DNA from: Marinicella pacifica
GTDB taxonomy: Bacteria; Pseudomonadota; Gammaproteobacteria; Xanthomonadales; Marinicellaceae
Length of the DNA: 64,000 nucleotides
NCBI RefSeq assembly: GCF_014636635.1
Contig: NZ_BMEO01000001.1
Location: 372,001-436,000 of the forward strand
Reading direction: 5' to 3'
Part shown: positions 54,920-63,537 of the stretch, one piece after another
Layout: each line of letters starts with the position of its first letter
Numbering within the stretch: the first letter of the stretch is position 1
The notes under the pieces: model-generated
What the model saw: only the letters and a program-made list of their open reading frames with translations
Database searches by the model: none
What the model was told of the DNA's origin: nothing
Made by a program: the position numbers and the translations under genes

Positions 54920-57469
54920 ATGCTTAACAATTATAAATACCTTGTCGTTTATATTCTTTTAGTTAGTTTACTTTTGACAGAATCTCAACTTTGTGTCGGT
55001 CAAAGCACTGACACTTCAAAATATCAGATGCCTATTGCCGGTTCCGGGCCCTGGCCGGTTTTGATGAGCTATCAAAACAAAGCCGATATTCTGGCCATTA
55101 AAGAACAACATGATTTCTGGAAAATTGATGAGAAAAACCAAACTGTTTTGATGCAAGTCCAAGACCTTAAAGAATACCGACAATTGCAACAACAAGGCTT
55201 TGTGTTGTCTATTCATCAAAAACTTTATGAAGAAGCTTTAAAACGACAGGAAAAGGCCTGGTTCGGTGTTAAAAGTATCAACGGCTTTGCCTGTTATCGG
55301 ACTGTCGCGGAGACTTTTTCAGCCATGAATGATATGGAAAGCAATTATCCTGATTTGGTTGAACTGGTGGATATTGGTGATTCCTGGCACAAAGCCACCG
55401 CCGGCGGTGATCCGGGTCATGATATGCAAGTGGTTAAAATCACCAATCAAAATAATCCGGTGGCCAATAAACCGATTCTCTATGCCATGGGTTCCATTCA
55501 TGCCCGTGAATACCCGCCGGCTGAACTGGTGACACGCTTTGCCGAATATTTATTAAGCAATTACGGCAATGATGCGGATGTCACCTGGCTGGTGGATGAG
55601 CATGAAATTCATCTATTATTACAGGGCAATCCCGATGGTCGCGAGATTGCTGAAAACCAAAGTTATCCCGATCAGCGCAAAAACCGCAATGAAAACCATT
55701 GTTATAATGGCAATCAACAAGGCGTCGATATGAACCGCAATTTTGGCTTTTACTGGAATCAGGGTAATGGCTCCAGTGGTAATTCATGCAGCGAGGTGTA
55801 CCGAGGCACTGCTGCTTACAGCGAACCTGAAACCGATGCCATAGATGCCTATATTCGCACTTTGTTTCCCGATGACCGCCCGGACGATATCACCACACCG
55901 GCACCGCTGACCAAGCCCGGGGTTTATATCGATATCCATAATGTCGCCGAACTCACCATGTTTCCCTGGGGTTATGCGGACAACACACCGCAAGCCCCTA
56001 ATCACGATCAACTCCAAACCCTGGCGCGCAGGCTGTCTTACTTTAATGGCTATCGCTCGCAAAAATCCAATGAACTGTATGGTGCCGATGGTGCCTCAGA
56101 TGATAATGCTTATGGCACATTGGGCGTCGCGGCATTCACCATTGAACTCGGTGAAGGCAGCTTTTATTCCAGTTGCAATGCTTTTGAAAACACCATTTGG
56201 CCGGATAATTTAAAAGCCCTGCTGTATGCCGCCAAAGTGTCACGCCAACCTTATGTGATGGCTTCAGGTCCCAGCATAGAACAGTTACCCCAAACTGCTG
56301 TACAAGTGGCACAAGGTCAAAATGTTGCTATACAAGGCCTGGCCACAGACGAGAATTATTACCAAAACAATGGCACCGAAGCCACCCACAACATCACGGC
56401 TGTACAAGCTTATATTGATGTTCCTCCCTGGCACTCCGGTGCAGTGGCCAGTTCATTGTCCGCCCAGGATGGTTCTTATAACAGTACGGCTGAATATTTC
56501 ACCGGTAGCTTACCGACATCAGGTTTAACAACCGGTCGCCATAGGGTTTGGTTGACCGCCACAGATGCCAGTGGTATTACGGGTGTGCCCTCTGCGGTGT
56601 TTGTCGACGTTATCGATCCGTTATTGATTGGCACCCTAAACGGCACTGTCACCGATCAGGACAGCGGTTTGGCCATTGAATCGGCTCAGGTGATGTATGA
56701 TGATTTAATCACCGCCACGGATAACAATGGTTTTTATGAATTTCAGGCCACTGCCAGAACCGCAGAGCTCACAGTCAGCAAACCGGGCTATCAACCACAA
56801 TCATTCACCGGCGTCAGCATCACCGCCCAACAAAGCAACACGCAAAACGTTGTTTTACAGGCCACCTGTGGTGATATTTCAAATAATTTAGAAGCCTACG
56901 CAACCATCGCAGATGCCCTGAGCGCAGGTTGGCAAAGCGGTAGTCATATCGGCACCGATGACTGGGCCATTGTGAGCGGCGATGACCATACCACCGGTCA
57001 GGGCAATGCCTTTGGCTCCGCTGATGTAAGCAGCCAAACCGATAAATTCATTATTTCACCGGAAGTGGCTTTAGTCAATAACGCTGAACTCAACTTCTGG
57101 CACAAACATGATTTTGAAGCGGGTAATGATTATTACGATGGTGGTGTCCTGGAAATATCCACCGACAACGGTCAAAACTGGAATGATTTAGGGCCTTCCA
57201 TGATTCAAAACGGTTATAACGGTACCTTAAATGGTGGCTATGGTCAGCCACTTGGGGCGCGACCCGCCTTTGTTGATAACCTGGGCACCTTCCAACAGGT
57301 CAAAGTGGATTTATCGGCTTATGCCAACCAAACTGTTCGTTTTCGCTGGCGTATGGGCACCGACAGCTCACAAGGTGCCGGTGATTGGCTCATCGACGAT
57401 ATTGAAGTCAGCGGTTACCACAGCTGTGACAACAATGATTTAATCTTTGTAGATGGCTTTGACCAATGA
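54920..57469 (+). CDS. Secreted M14 zinc carboxypeptidase, multidomain
   Basis: An 849-residue exported protein (signal region MLNNYKYLVVYILLVSLLL). Residues about 115-450 form an M14 peptidase: zinc ligands in GSIHAREYPPAEL, substrate-binding GVDMNRNFGFYW and catalytic TIELGEGSFY. Then come a linker/Ig-like region, a carboxypeptidase regulatory-like domain (GTLNGTVTDQDSGLAIESAQ) and a jelly-roll/MAM-like domain (FKV- to WLIDDIEVSGY). The extreme C-terminus NDLIFVDGFDQ resembles tails ending DGFE common in Lysobacterales-type secreted proteins. The 3' end overlaps the convergent sulP gene by 55 bp. Confidence 0.88.
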   Translation: MLNNYKYLVVYILLVSLLLTESQLCVGQSTDTSKYQMPIAGSGPWPVLMSYQNKADILAIKEQHDFWKIDEKNQTVLMQVQDLKEYRQLQQQGFVLSIHQKLYEEALKRQEKAWFGVKSINGFACYRTVAETFSAMNDMESNYPDLVELVDIGDSWHKATAGGDPGHDMQVVKITNQNNPVANKPILYAMGSIHAREYPPAELVTRFAEYLLSNYGNDADVTWLVDEHEIHLLLQGNPDGREIAENQSYPDQRKNRNENHCYNGNQQGVDMNRNFGFYWNQGNGSSGNSCSEVYRGTAAYSEPETDAIDAYIRTLFPDDRPDDITTPAPLTKPGVYIDIHNVAELTMFPWGYADNTPQAPNHDQLQTLARRLSYFNGYRSQKSNELYGADGASDDNAYGTLGVAAFTIELGEGSFYSSCNAFENTIWPDNLKALLYAAKVSRQPYVMASGPSIEQLPQTAVQVAQGQNVAIQGLATDENYYQNNGTEATHNITAVQAYIDVPPWHSGAVASSLSAQDGSYNSTAEYFTGSLPTSGLTTGRHRVWLTATDASGITGVPSAVFVDVIDPLLIGTLNGTVTDQDSGLAIESAQVMYDDLITATDNNGFYEFQATARTAELTVSKPGYQPQSFTGVSITAQQSNTQNVVLQATCGDISNNLEAYATIADALSAGWQSGSHIGTDDWAIVSGDDHTTGQGNAFGSADVSSQTDKFIISPEVALVNNAELNFWHKHDFEAGNDYYDGGVLEISTDNGQNWNDLGPSMIQNGYNGTLNGGYGQPLGARPAFVDNLGTFQQVKVDLSAYANQTVRFRWRMGTDSSQGAGDWLIDDIEVSGYHSCDNNDLIFVDGFDQ

Positions 57470-59106
57470 ACCAGCGCGAGCGCTTGTTTTATATTGGGCA
57501 CCACATTTTGTCGGTCAAGTATTTGAAAAACTTGATGCCGCTCAAAGTCATTTACCAGCTCATCACGCACACCTGATAAAATCACCTGAATGCCTTGCGA
57601 TTGAAAATTACTGATAATGTCTTTTAAGGACTGATAACCGGTGGCATCAATCAGGGGTACATAGCGCATCCGCAAAATGATGGTTTTCACCGATGTGGAG
57701 GGGATACTGGTGACGGTTTGTTGAAATTGACGCGCCGCACCAAAAAACAGTGGCCCATTAATTTCATATAAAACAACGCCTTCAGGCACATCGAGAGTTT
57801 CTTCATCGAACAGACGCTCTACCCTGTCTTGTTCAATATTAATGTTATTGACTTCCACAGACCGACTCATACGGTACATAAACATAAAACTCGACAACAC
57901 AATCCCGACCTGGATGGCTATGACTAAATCAAATATAACAGTGAGAAAAAAAGTGGTCAGCAGGATAATAACATCCATTCTGTCGCCTTTTAAGATTGAC
58001 TTAAACTGCCGCCACTCACTCATATGATAAGCCACCACCACCAGAATACCGGCCAGGCAAGACAAGGGAATCAGTTTTGCTAACGGTGCAAATAACAGCA
58101 TAATCAACAATAAAACCACGCCATGGACAATACCGGCAATTGGGGTACGACCACCATTATTGACATTGGTGGCGGTGCGGGCAATGGCGCCGGTGGCCGG
58201 AATACCACCAAACAAAGCCGAAGCTGAATTGGCCGCACCTTGTGCCACCAGTTCCATATTGGACCGGTGTTTACCGCCCATCATGGAATCGGCCACCACC
58301 GCGGATAATAAAGATTCGATGGCACCCAGCAAAGCAATGGCAAACGCCGGCTGAATTAATGATTTCATCGTCGCAAAATCAAAGGTCGGTAAACTCGGTA
58401 GACTCAAGGCATTGGGAATCTCACCAAACTGGCTTTCAATGGTGGTCACCGGAACATTGAATAGCTGGACACACAAAGTGGCTAAAATAATCGCCACAAT
58501 GGAACCGGGAATCAACTTAATCAGCTTTTGAAAATACAAGGTCATAATGACTGTGCTGATGGCGATAGCGATGGCATACGGGTTAATTTGATTCAAGTTC
58601 TGCGCGTATAAAATCCATTTGGATAAAAAATCAGCCGGCACATCCGTTAACTTCAAACCGAGAAAATCATTCACTTGGGATGAGAAAATAATCAGTGCAA
58701 TGCCACTGGTAAAACCGACAATCAAAGAATAAGGAATATATTTTAAAAAACCACCAAAACGTGCCAGACCAAACGCCATCATAATAAAGCCGGCCATAAA
58801 AGTGGCCAGAATTAATCCATCGACGCCGTGGGTCTGCACAATACCGTACACAATCACAATAAAGGCGCCGGTGGGCCCACCGATTTGCACCCGCGAACCA
58901 CCAAACACAGAAATAATAATCCCCGCCACAATGGCTGTAATCAACCCTTTTTCCGGTGACACTCCTGAGGCAATGGCAAAGGCAATCGCCAGCGGCAAAG
59001 CCACTATCCCGACAATCACCCCGGACATCACATCTTTTAGTATTGTTTCCCGAGAAATACCGGCTTTAATCAGGCTAAAAAGCTTAGGTGTGAATTCAAT
59101 TTTCAT
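57415..59106 (-). CDS. SulP-family anion transporter with STAS domain
   Basis: A 563-residue transporter. The membrane part starts DVMSGVIVGIVALPLAIAFA and contains IGGPTGAFIVIVYG, the SulP signature; about 12-14 helices run to residue 410. A cytoplasmic STAS domain follows (VVLYEINGPLFFGAARQF, VPLIDATGYQSLKDI). Substrates in the family are sulfate, bicarbonate and dicarboxylates; sequence does not decide. It is the last gene of the MscS-CorA-FPD-SulP operon, 8 bp after the FPD gene, and overlaps the convergent peptidase gene. Confidence 0.93.
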   Translation of the reverse strand: MKIEFTPKLFSLIKAGISRETILKDVMSGVIVGIVALPLAIAFAIASGVSPEKGLITAIVAGIIISVFGGSRVQIGGPTGAFIVIVYGIVQTHGVDGLILATFMAGFIMMAFGLARFGGFLKYIPYSLIVGFTSGIALIIFSSQVNDFLGLKLTDVPADFLSKWILYAQNLNQINPYAIAIAISTVIMTLYFQKLIKLIPGSIVAIILATLCVQLFNVPVTTIESQFGEIPNALSLPSLPTFDFATMKSLIQPAFAIALLGAIESLLSAVVADSMMGGKHRSNMELVAQGAANSASALFGGIPATGAIARTATNVNNGGRTPIAGIVHGVVLLLIMLLFAPLAKLIPLSCLAGILVVVAYHMSEWRQFKSILKGDRMDVIILLTTFFLTVIFDLVIAIQVGIVLSSFMFMYRMSRSVEVNNINIEQDRVERLFDEETLDVPEGVVLYEINGPLFFGAARQFQQTVTSIPSTSVKTIILRMRYVPLIDATGYQSLKDIISNFQSQGIQVILSGVRDELVNDFERHQVFQILDRQNVVPNIKQALALVHWSKPSTKIKSLLSQLW

Positions 59107-59114
59107 GGAGTGAG

Positions 59115-59423
59115 TTAATCCATGCCCGGAAAAGAATCCACCAATTTAACTTTAATATCCGGAAACGAGGTCACCACCTGCACTTTAAAGTCCGCAAAGG
59201 CATCCACTTTTTGCCACAGCCCGCATTTATCGGGAAATGAATCCACCATTTTTACCTTAATATCAGGGAACACATCCACATACTGAATTTTCAAATCCGG
59301 AAATGAATCGACAAACTGAACTTTCCCCATCAATTTGATGCCTTTTATTTCACAATCTTGCGCCATTGCAACACCAGCCATTAAAACAATCATCAGCCCC
59401 ACAATACATTTTATTCTAATCAT
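59115..59423 (-). CDS. Periplasmic FPD-repeat protein, function unknown
   Basis: A 102-residue protein with signal peptide MIRIKCIVGLMIVLMAGVAMA. The mature part is almost wholly short repeats on the pattern V-x-S-F-P-D-x-K-V: VDSFPDLKIQ, VDVFPDIKVK, VDSFPDKCGL, VDAFADFKVQ, VTSFPDIKVK and VDSFPGMD, about 11 residues apart, with one Cys in the early part and one in the repeats. Such a register suggests a stacked beta solenoid. Similar small proteins occur in other proteobacteria without known function. It sits between a CorA-type and a SulP transporter gene. Confidence 0.8.
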   Translation of the reverse strand: MIRIKCIVGLMIVLMAGVAMAQDCEIKGIKLMGKVQFVDSFPDLKIQYVDVFPDIKVKMVDSFPDKCGLWQKVDAFADFKVQVVTSFPDIKVKLVDSFPGMD

Positions 59424-59433
59424 TTTTACCTCC

Positions 59434-60390
59434 TTAAAACCACCTGCTTTTTTTAAACCAGATTAATAAGCCCACTGTCAGTATCGCGCTAAATATCACC
59501 ACGAAAGAGAATGCCCAGGGGTTTTGCAAACCCGGCATCCCGGCAACATTCATACCGAACAAGCCCGACAAAAAGGTCAGCGGTAAAAAAATCGCCGAAA
59601 CAATGGCCAGTAAATACAAACGGCTGTTTTGTTCATGGCTGATATTGGCCATAAAATGCTCCTGCAACATCAAAGCCCGTTCTCGCATCAGATCAAGGTT
59701 TTCCACCAACTGTATAAATTTATCCACATGTAAATAAATACGCTCATAAAAGCCCTCACTTAAGCGCGGCGATTTAATGCGATACAACTGGTCAATGGCT
59801 TCTCGTTGCGGTAACAAGTAACGGCGGATATGCGCAATTTGACGTCGCAAATCATTCATCTGCGGGTTAAATTCAGAGAGCGAACTGTCATCCACCTGAT
59901 CTTCTGCCTGATCTATTTTTTCATCTATTTTATCTACGAAATCATCGGTGGAATAAGCCAGACGGTCCAACAACATCAACAACAACTCTTCGCCGTTTTT
60001 TGGCCCCGCCTGCTGCTTTAATTGTTCCCGAATAAAATTAACCGACCGACTACCGGCATCACTGCTGCTGACAATCAAACCATCACCCAACCACAACCGA
60101 ATTGATACCATGTCTTCAGGCTGTTCGTCCTCGTTGTGGTTAATACCGCGCAAACAAATCAACACCTCTTGTTCATTAATCACCGCCCGCGGCCGGGTTT
60201 CATGATTGAGTAAAGTCACTTTGGCCTGTTCAGACAATTCAGCGCGCTGTTTAATCCATTGCACCGCTTTTTTGTCCGTATATTTAACGTGAAACCACTG
60301 CCACGGGGTGTTGGCACTTTCTTGTGGTTTTAACTCCTCACCACTGCCGAGACCATCCAGGGCAAAGTGGGTGATTTTTGATTCAATCAT
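59434..60390 (-). CDS. CorA-family divalent cation transporter, ZntB-like
   Basis: A 318-residue protein with a large N-terminal cytoplasmic domain, a long helix (DFVDKIDEKIDQAEDQVD) and two C-terminal membrane helices. The signature GMN is in FLPLTFLSGLFGMNVAGMPG, and the N-terminal domain resembles ZntB. It would move Zn2+ or Mg2+. It overlaps the mscS-type gene by 8 bp. Confidence 0.9.
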   Translation of the reverse strand: MIESKITHFALDGLGSGEELKPQESANTPWQWFHVKYTDKKAVQWIKQRAELSEQAKVTLLNHETRPRAVINEQEVLICLRGINHNEDEQPEDMVSIRLWLGDGLIVSSSDAGSRSVNFIREQLKQQAGPKNGEELLLMLLDRLAYSTDDFVDKIDEKIDQAEDQVDDSSLSEFNPQMNDLRRQIAHIRRYLLPQREAIDQLYRIKSPRLSEGFYERIYLHVDKFIQLVENLDLMRERALMLQEHFMANISHEQNSRLYLLAIVSAIFLPLTFLSGLFGMNVAGMPGLQNPWAFSFVVIFSAILTVGLLIWFKKSRWF

Positions 60391-61258
60391 GAGATCTCTC
60401 CGATAATCCGGCCAATTGCTGCGGATTGGTAAAATTCACATGCACATCCCGCTGCGGGAAAGCCACCACAATCCCTGCATCTTTGAACTTTTGTTCTATC
60501 AAAAACCGCACATCACTGCGTATTAAACGCATCTCGCGTCCTGAATCCATCGACACCCAGAAAAAAACATCAAACAGCAATGCACTGTCCGCAAAATCTT
60601 CAAACACCACCACCGGCTCCGGCTCCTTTTGCACCCATTCATGTTCTGACATGACCGCCAGTAAAACCGATCGGACTTTCTGCACATCCGAACCATACGC
60701 CACCCCAACCCGTACCGATGTTCGGATATAGGGATCATGTAAGGTCCAGTTCACAAGCCGGGATTCCAGCACCTGACTATTGGGCACCACAATATCCGCG
60801 CCGTCATTGCGCTTAATCAATGTTGAGCGGTGACCAACCGTCATAATTCGCCCGATCAATCCATTAATTTCTACCACATCATTGATTCGTATCGGCCGCT
60901 CAGACATCAAAATCCAGCCGCTTAAAAAATTCTCAATAATATTTTTTGCGCCAAAGCCAAAGCCAATTGCCACAGCACCTGAAATAAAGGCAAAGGTGGC
61001 CAGCGGAATGCCCAAATAAGTCAGCACCGTCAATAAAACCAAAATCAGCAGTACAAAAAACAATACCCGCTGAATCACCGCCCGGCTATCGGCACTGATC
61101 CGCAGCGACGACAACAATTTCTTCACCACCAAATAAGCCATTAAACGGCTTAAAAACCACGCAATAACCAAAAAGAGCAGCGCATACACAATCTGCCCCC
61201 AGGTGATGACCTGCGTTGCACTCAAACTAAACGCTGTTTTATTCAAGAAATCCATCAT
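60383..61258 (-). CDS. MscS-family mechanosensitive channel
   Basis: A 291-residue channel with three N-terminal membrane helices; the pore helix region reads LATFAFISGAVAIGFGFGAK, followed by NIIENFLSGWILMSERPIRI and the beta domain (GRIMTVGHRSTLIKRNDG, VVPNSQVLESRLVNW). It releases solutes on osmotic downshock. It is the first gene of the four-gene ion transport operon. Confidence 0.93.
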   Translation of the reverse strand: MMDFLNKTAFSLSATQVITWGQIVYALLFLVIAWFLSRLMAYLVVKKLLSSLRISADSRAVIQRVLFFVLLILVLLTVLTYLGIPLATFAFISGAVAIGFGFGAKNIIENFLSGWILMSERPIRINDVVEINGLIGRIMTVGHRSTLIKRNDGADIVVPNSQVLESRLVNWTLHDPYIRTSVRVGVAYGSDVQKVRSVLLAVMSEHEWVQKEPEPVVVFEDFADSALLFDVFFWVSMDSGREMRLIRSDVRFLIEQKFKDAGIVVAFPQRDVHVNFTNPQQLAGLSERSHD

Positions 61259-61338
61259 AGATTAAGTATAGAACAAAACAGCCATGACTAAAAATCTATT
61301 TTTAGTCCGAATAATAAATCCTTATCACTACAAACAAA

Positions 61339-61370
61339 AACGCCCCTGATGTCGAATCATCAGGGGCGTT
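61339..61370 (-). terminator. Strong terminator after the small Cys protein gene
   Basis: AACGCCCCTGATG (61339-61351) pairs with CATCAGGGGCGTT (61358-61370), a 13-bp GC-rich stem with U-tracts on both strands (five on the minus strand). It ends the 61400-61675 gene. Confidence 0.88.
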
Positions 61371-61399
61371 TTCCGAGTGCCGCAATAAGGGCACATACA

Positions 61400-61675
61400 T
61401 TACATCACATCGACTTCACATTTTTCAGCCGCTTCCGCTTTCAGTGCTTTGACTTTCTTCAGATCGCCGGATTTGCGTGCTTCGGCAAGCGCTTCATAAT
61501 CGGTGTTTTCAACCTCACATTCACAGGTCTTATTAAATTGATCCAGCGAACCTTCAGGCACGGATTGTGCTTTAGATTGACATGCCTGCAAATCACTTTC
61601 TTTTAATTGTTCCGCATCCATGGCAAAAACAGACGCTGAAAACATAAACAAACTAACGGTTAACATTTTTTTCAT
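61400..61675 (-). CDS. Small periplasmic four-cysteine protein, function unknown
   Basis: About 91 residues; signal peptide MKKMLTVSLFMFSASVFA sets the start at 61675, with AGGA upstream. The mature 70-odd residues are helical and charged with four Cys (LQACQSK, KTCECEV, EKCEVD), likely two disulfides. No family recognised. Confidence 0.7.
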   Translation of the reverse strand: MKKMLTVSLFMFSASVFAMDAEQLKESDLQACQSKAQSVPEGSLDQFNKTCECEVENTDYEALAEARKSGDLKKVKALKAEAAEKCEVDVM

Positions 61676-61840
61676 TTTCTCATTCCTGGTGTAGTGTTTT
61701 GAACTACACAAATTTAAAAGGAATTTCAATTTATCACCGGCACAACCCTAAAATTTGACCGCTGTCACAAATTTTAAACAACCGGCCGTTTTTAACGTCT
61801 AAAGAACTGATTTGTAACGACATTTTAATGCAATAAGCAA

Positions 61841-62932
61841 TTAATTTTGCTTTTCACAAAATGATGATGCCAGTTGCATAAACTCTTTTTGTTCTTTTTG
61901 ATTAAAAGTCTTCTTGGCAATTTCAGGTAATTGACCGGCCAAAATATCACCACAAACAGACGCCGGGTTCTTTTTCATGGTTCGAAAGTATCCTTTCATG
62001 GCCTGACGTTTGCATGACCTGCCCAAATCTTCGAGCACCGCAGATTGTTGCGCGCTGTTCAGATTTTCTGCAATAAAATCAGGTGTCGTGCCATTAATGA
62101 CAGTCTGGCATGCTTCATCGGGTTTTTTTCTGAATTCATCTTGTAAAACCTGTAAAGTGGCTTCATCAGCGACAGGCATATCAATCACCGGCACCTCTGC
62201 GGGTTTCAGGTCTGTAATCCAGGTTGTCCAGGTGCCTTTGCTTTTGCTGTTAGTCTCATTCCCATCCCTGTCAATGGTGACGCGTGAATAGCGGGCGTCA
62301 CTGCGCACCACCATGCCCAATTTACTCAGCTCTTCTACAATCGCCGCACCGAAACGGGGATCACCATAAAATCCCGGCGTATGAAACGGTGCAAATGAAA
62401 ATGGTTTATCTCTTAAAACCCACAAGTCAGCGTGTACCTGATAGCGCGAACTACCCGGATCTGTTTCACGCTTACTGTTAAAATCTGCAGTCAGCACATA
62501 ATGCTCAGCCTGACCACCGGCCAAAGCACGCGCTCCTTCACCGCGCTCAACCCGCACATTAAAATCAAGATAGACCAGCGGGTAACCAAACTCCGTCCAG
62601 CCAGTGGACTCTGACACCGGCTTACCCTTCTCCCAGCGCGGAATAAACAAACCCATATGCCGCTCCCCAAGCGCAAAAGACGCCTTATCCACAGTACGCT
62701 CAGAAACCCGATCACGCCAGATCAGAGTATGCTCAGGCCCCTGCAAAACATACTCAGTGGTCGGGCTCTCATAAGCCGGTGGAAACTGGCCCAAGTCCTC
62801 AACATCCGGTCTGGCGGTATGCAGCGTATAGGAAAAGCCACTGGTGGTCTGTTCATTATCCTCGGCCGAAGCGATACCACTGACCGAAAACATCAGCATC
62901 ATTGTTGTTGCAAGAAATGTTGTTAAATTCAT
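61841..62932 (-). CDS. Exported protein of unknown function
   Basis: About 363 residues. Signal peptide MNLTTFLATTMMLMFSVSGIASA; the ATG at 62932 lies behind GAGAG. The N-terminal two thirds looks like a beta-rich domain (PTTEYVLQGPEHTLIWRD, GWTEFGYPLVYLDFNVRVE); the last 100 residues are helical with four Cys in DEACQTVI, GRSCKRQAM, ASVCGDI and SSFCEKQ. I do not recognise a family. It stands alone between AT-rich spacers. Confidence 0.65.
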   Translation of the reverse strand: MNLTTFLATTMMLMFSVSGIASAEDNEQTTSGFSYTLHTARPDVEDLGQFPPAYESPTTEYVLQGPEHTLIWRDRVSERTVDKASFALGERHMGLFIPRWEKGKPVSESTGWTEFGYPLVYLDFNVRVERGEGARALAGGQAEHYVLTADFNSKRETDPGSSRYQVHADLWVLRDKPFSFAPFHTPGFYGDPRFGAAIVEELSKLGMVVRSDARYSRVTIDRDGNETNSKSKGTWTTWITDLKPAEVPVIDMPVADEATLQVLQDEFRKKPDEACQTVINGTTPDFIAENLNSAQQSAVLEDLGRSCKRQAMKGYFRTMKKNPASVCGDILAGQLPEIAKKTFNQKEQKEFMQLASSFCEKQN

Positions 62933-63190
62933 AGTTACTCTCATTGATTTTGTTGATTTGTATCGGAAAATCTTATTAAGAAATATAATACACAATACAA
63001 ACACATCATCTGCTTTGATGTGATCTTAGGATAAACCCATAACTTTTGACACAAGATGCTGTGCAAATTGAATCCAGACTTCCCTAGCTATATGATATGT
63101 TCTAAATTAGAGACAACTATAACATTGCAGAAATGAATTTACATGTGAGCAATTTCACGGAATTGAAATTGAGTTAGGTGAGGAGCGAAC

Positions 63191-63526
63191 TTATAGCAAT
63201 GATTCAAATAATTTGATAAATAACGGCAAACTTGCACCAATTAACAACCAAAATAACCGCCCTAAAGTTTTCTTAGATTGCCCCCAGATACTTTTTTCGG
63301 ACATATAATCTTTCCATTGGGCCAAAGCCAATGCGCCTTTCGGTGTAATTGAAGCTTGATGAATGCTTGTATTATCATCCATATCAGTGATAGCTTCCAT
63401 TGGTGAAGAAATATACCCTTGTCCCAATAGGTCAGTATAGTCTCTTAGCTCTACTCTTGAACCTTTAATATCACGAGGTTTAATAACAGATTCGAGTGCA
63501 GTGATGTAATTGTTGATTTTGTTCAT
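63191..63526 (-). CDS. Small protein with C-terminal membrane helix, function unknown
   Basis: About 111 residues. The middle (SIHQASITPKGALALAQWKDY) resembles the end of a winged-helix domain, and the C-terminus is one membrane helix (LFWLLIGASLPLFIKLFESL). The start at 63526 follows the stop of the upstream DUF4357 gene by 12 bp without a clear ribosome-binding site, so coupling is likely. Confidence 0.6.
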   Translation of the reverse strand: MNKINNYITALESVIKPRDIKGSRVELRDYTDLLGQGYISSPMEAITDMDDNTSIHQASITPKGALALAQWKDYMSEKSIWGQSKKTLGRLFWLLIGASLPLFIKLFESLL

Positions 63527-63537
63527 GGATGTTATTT

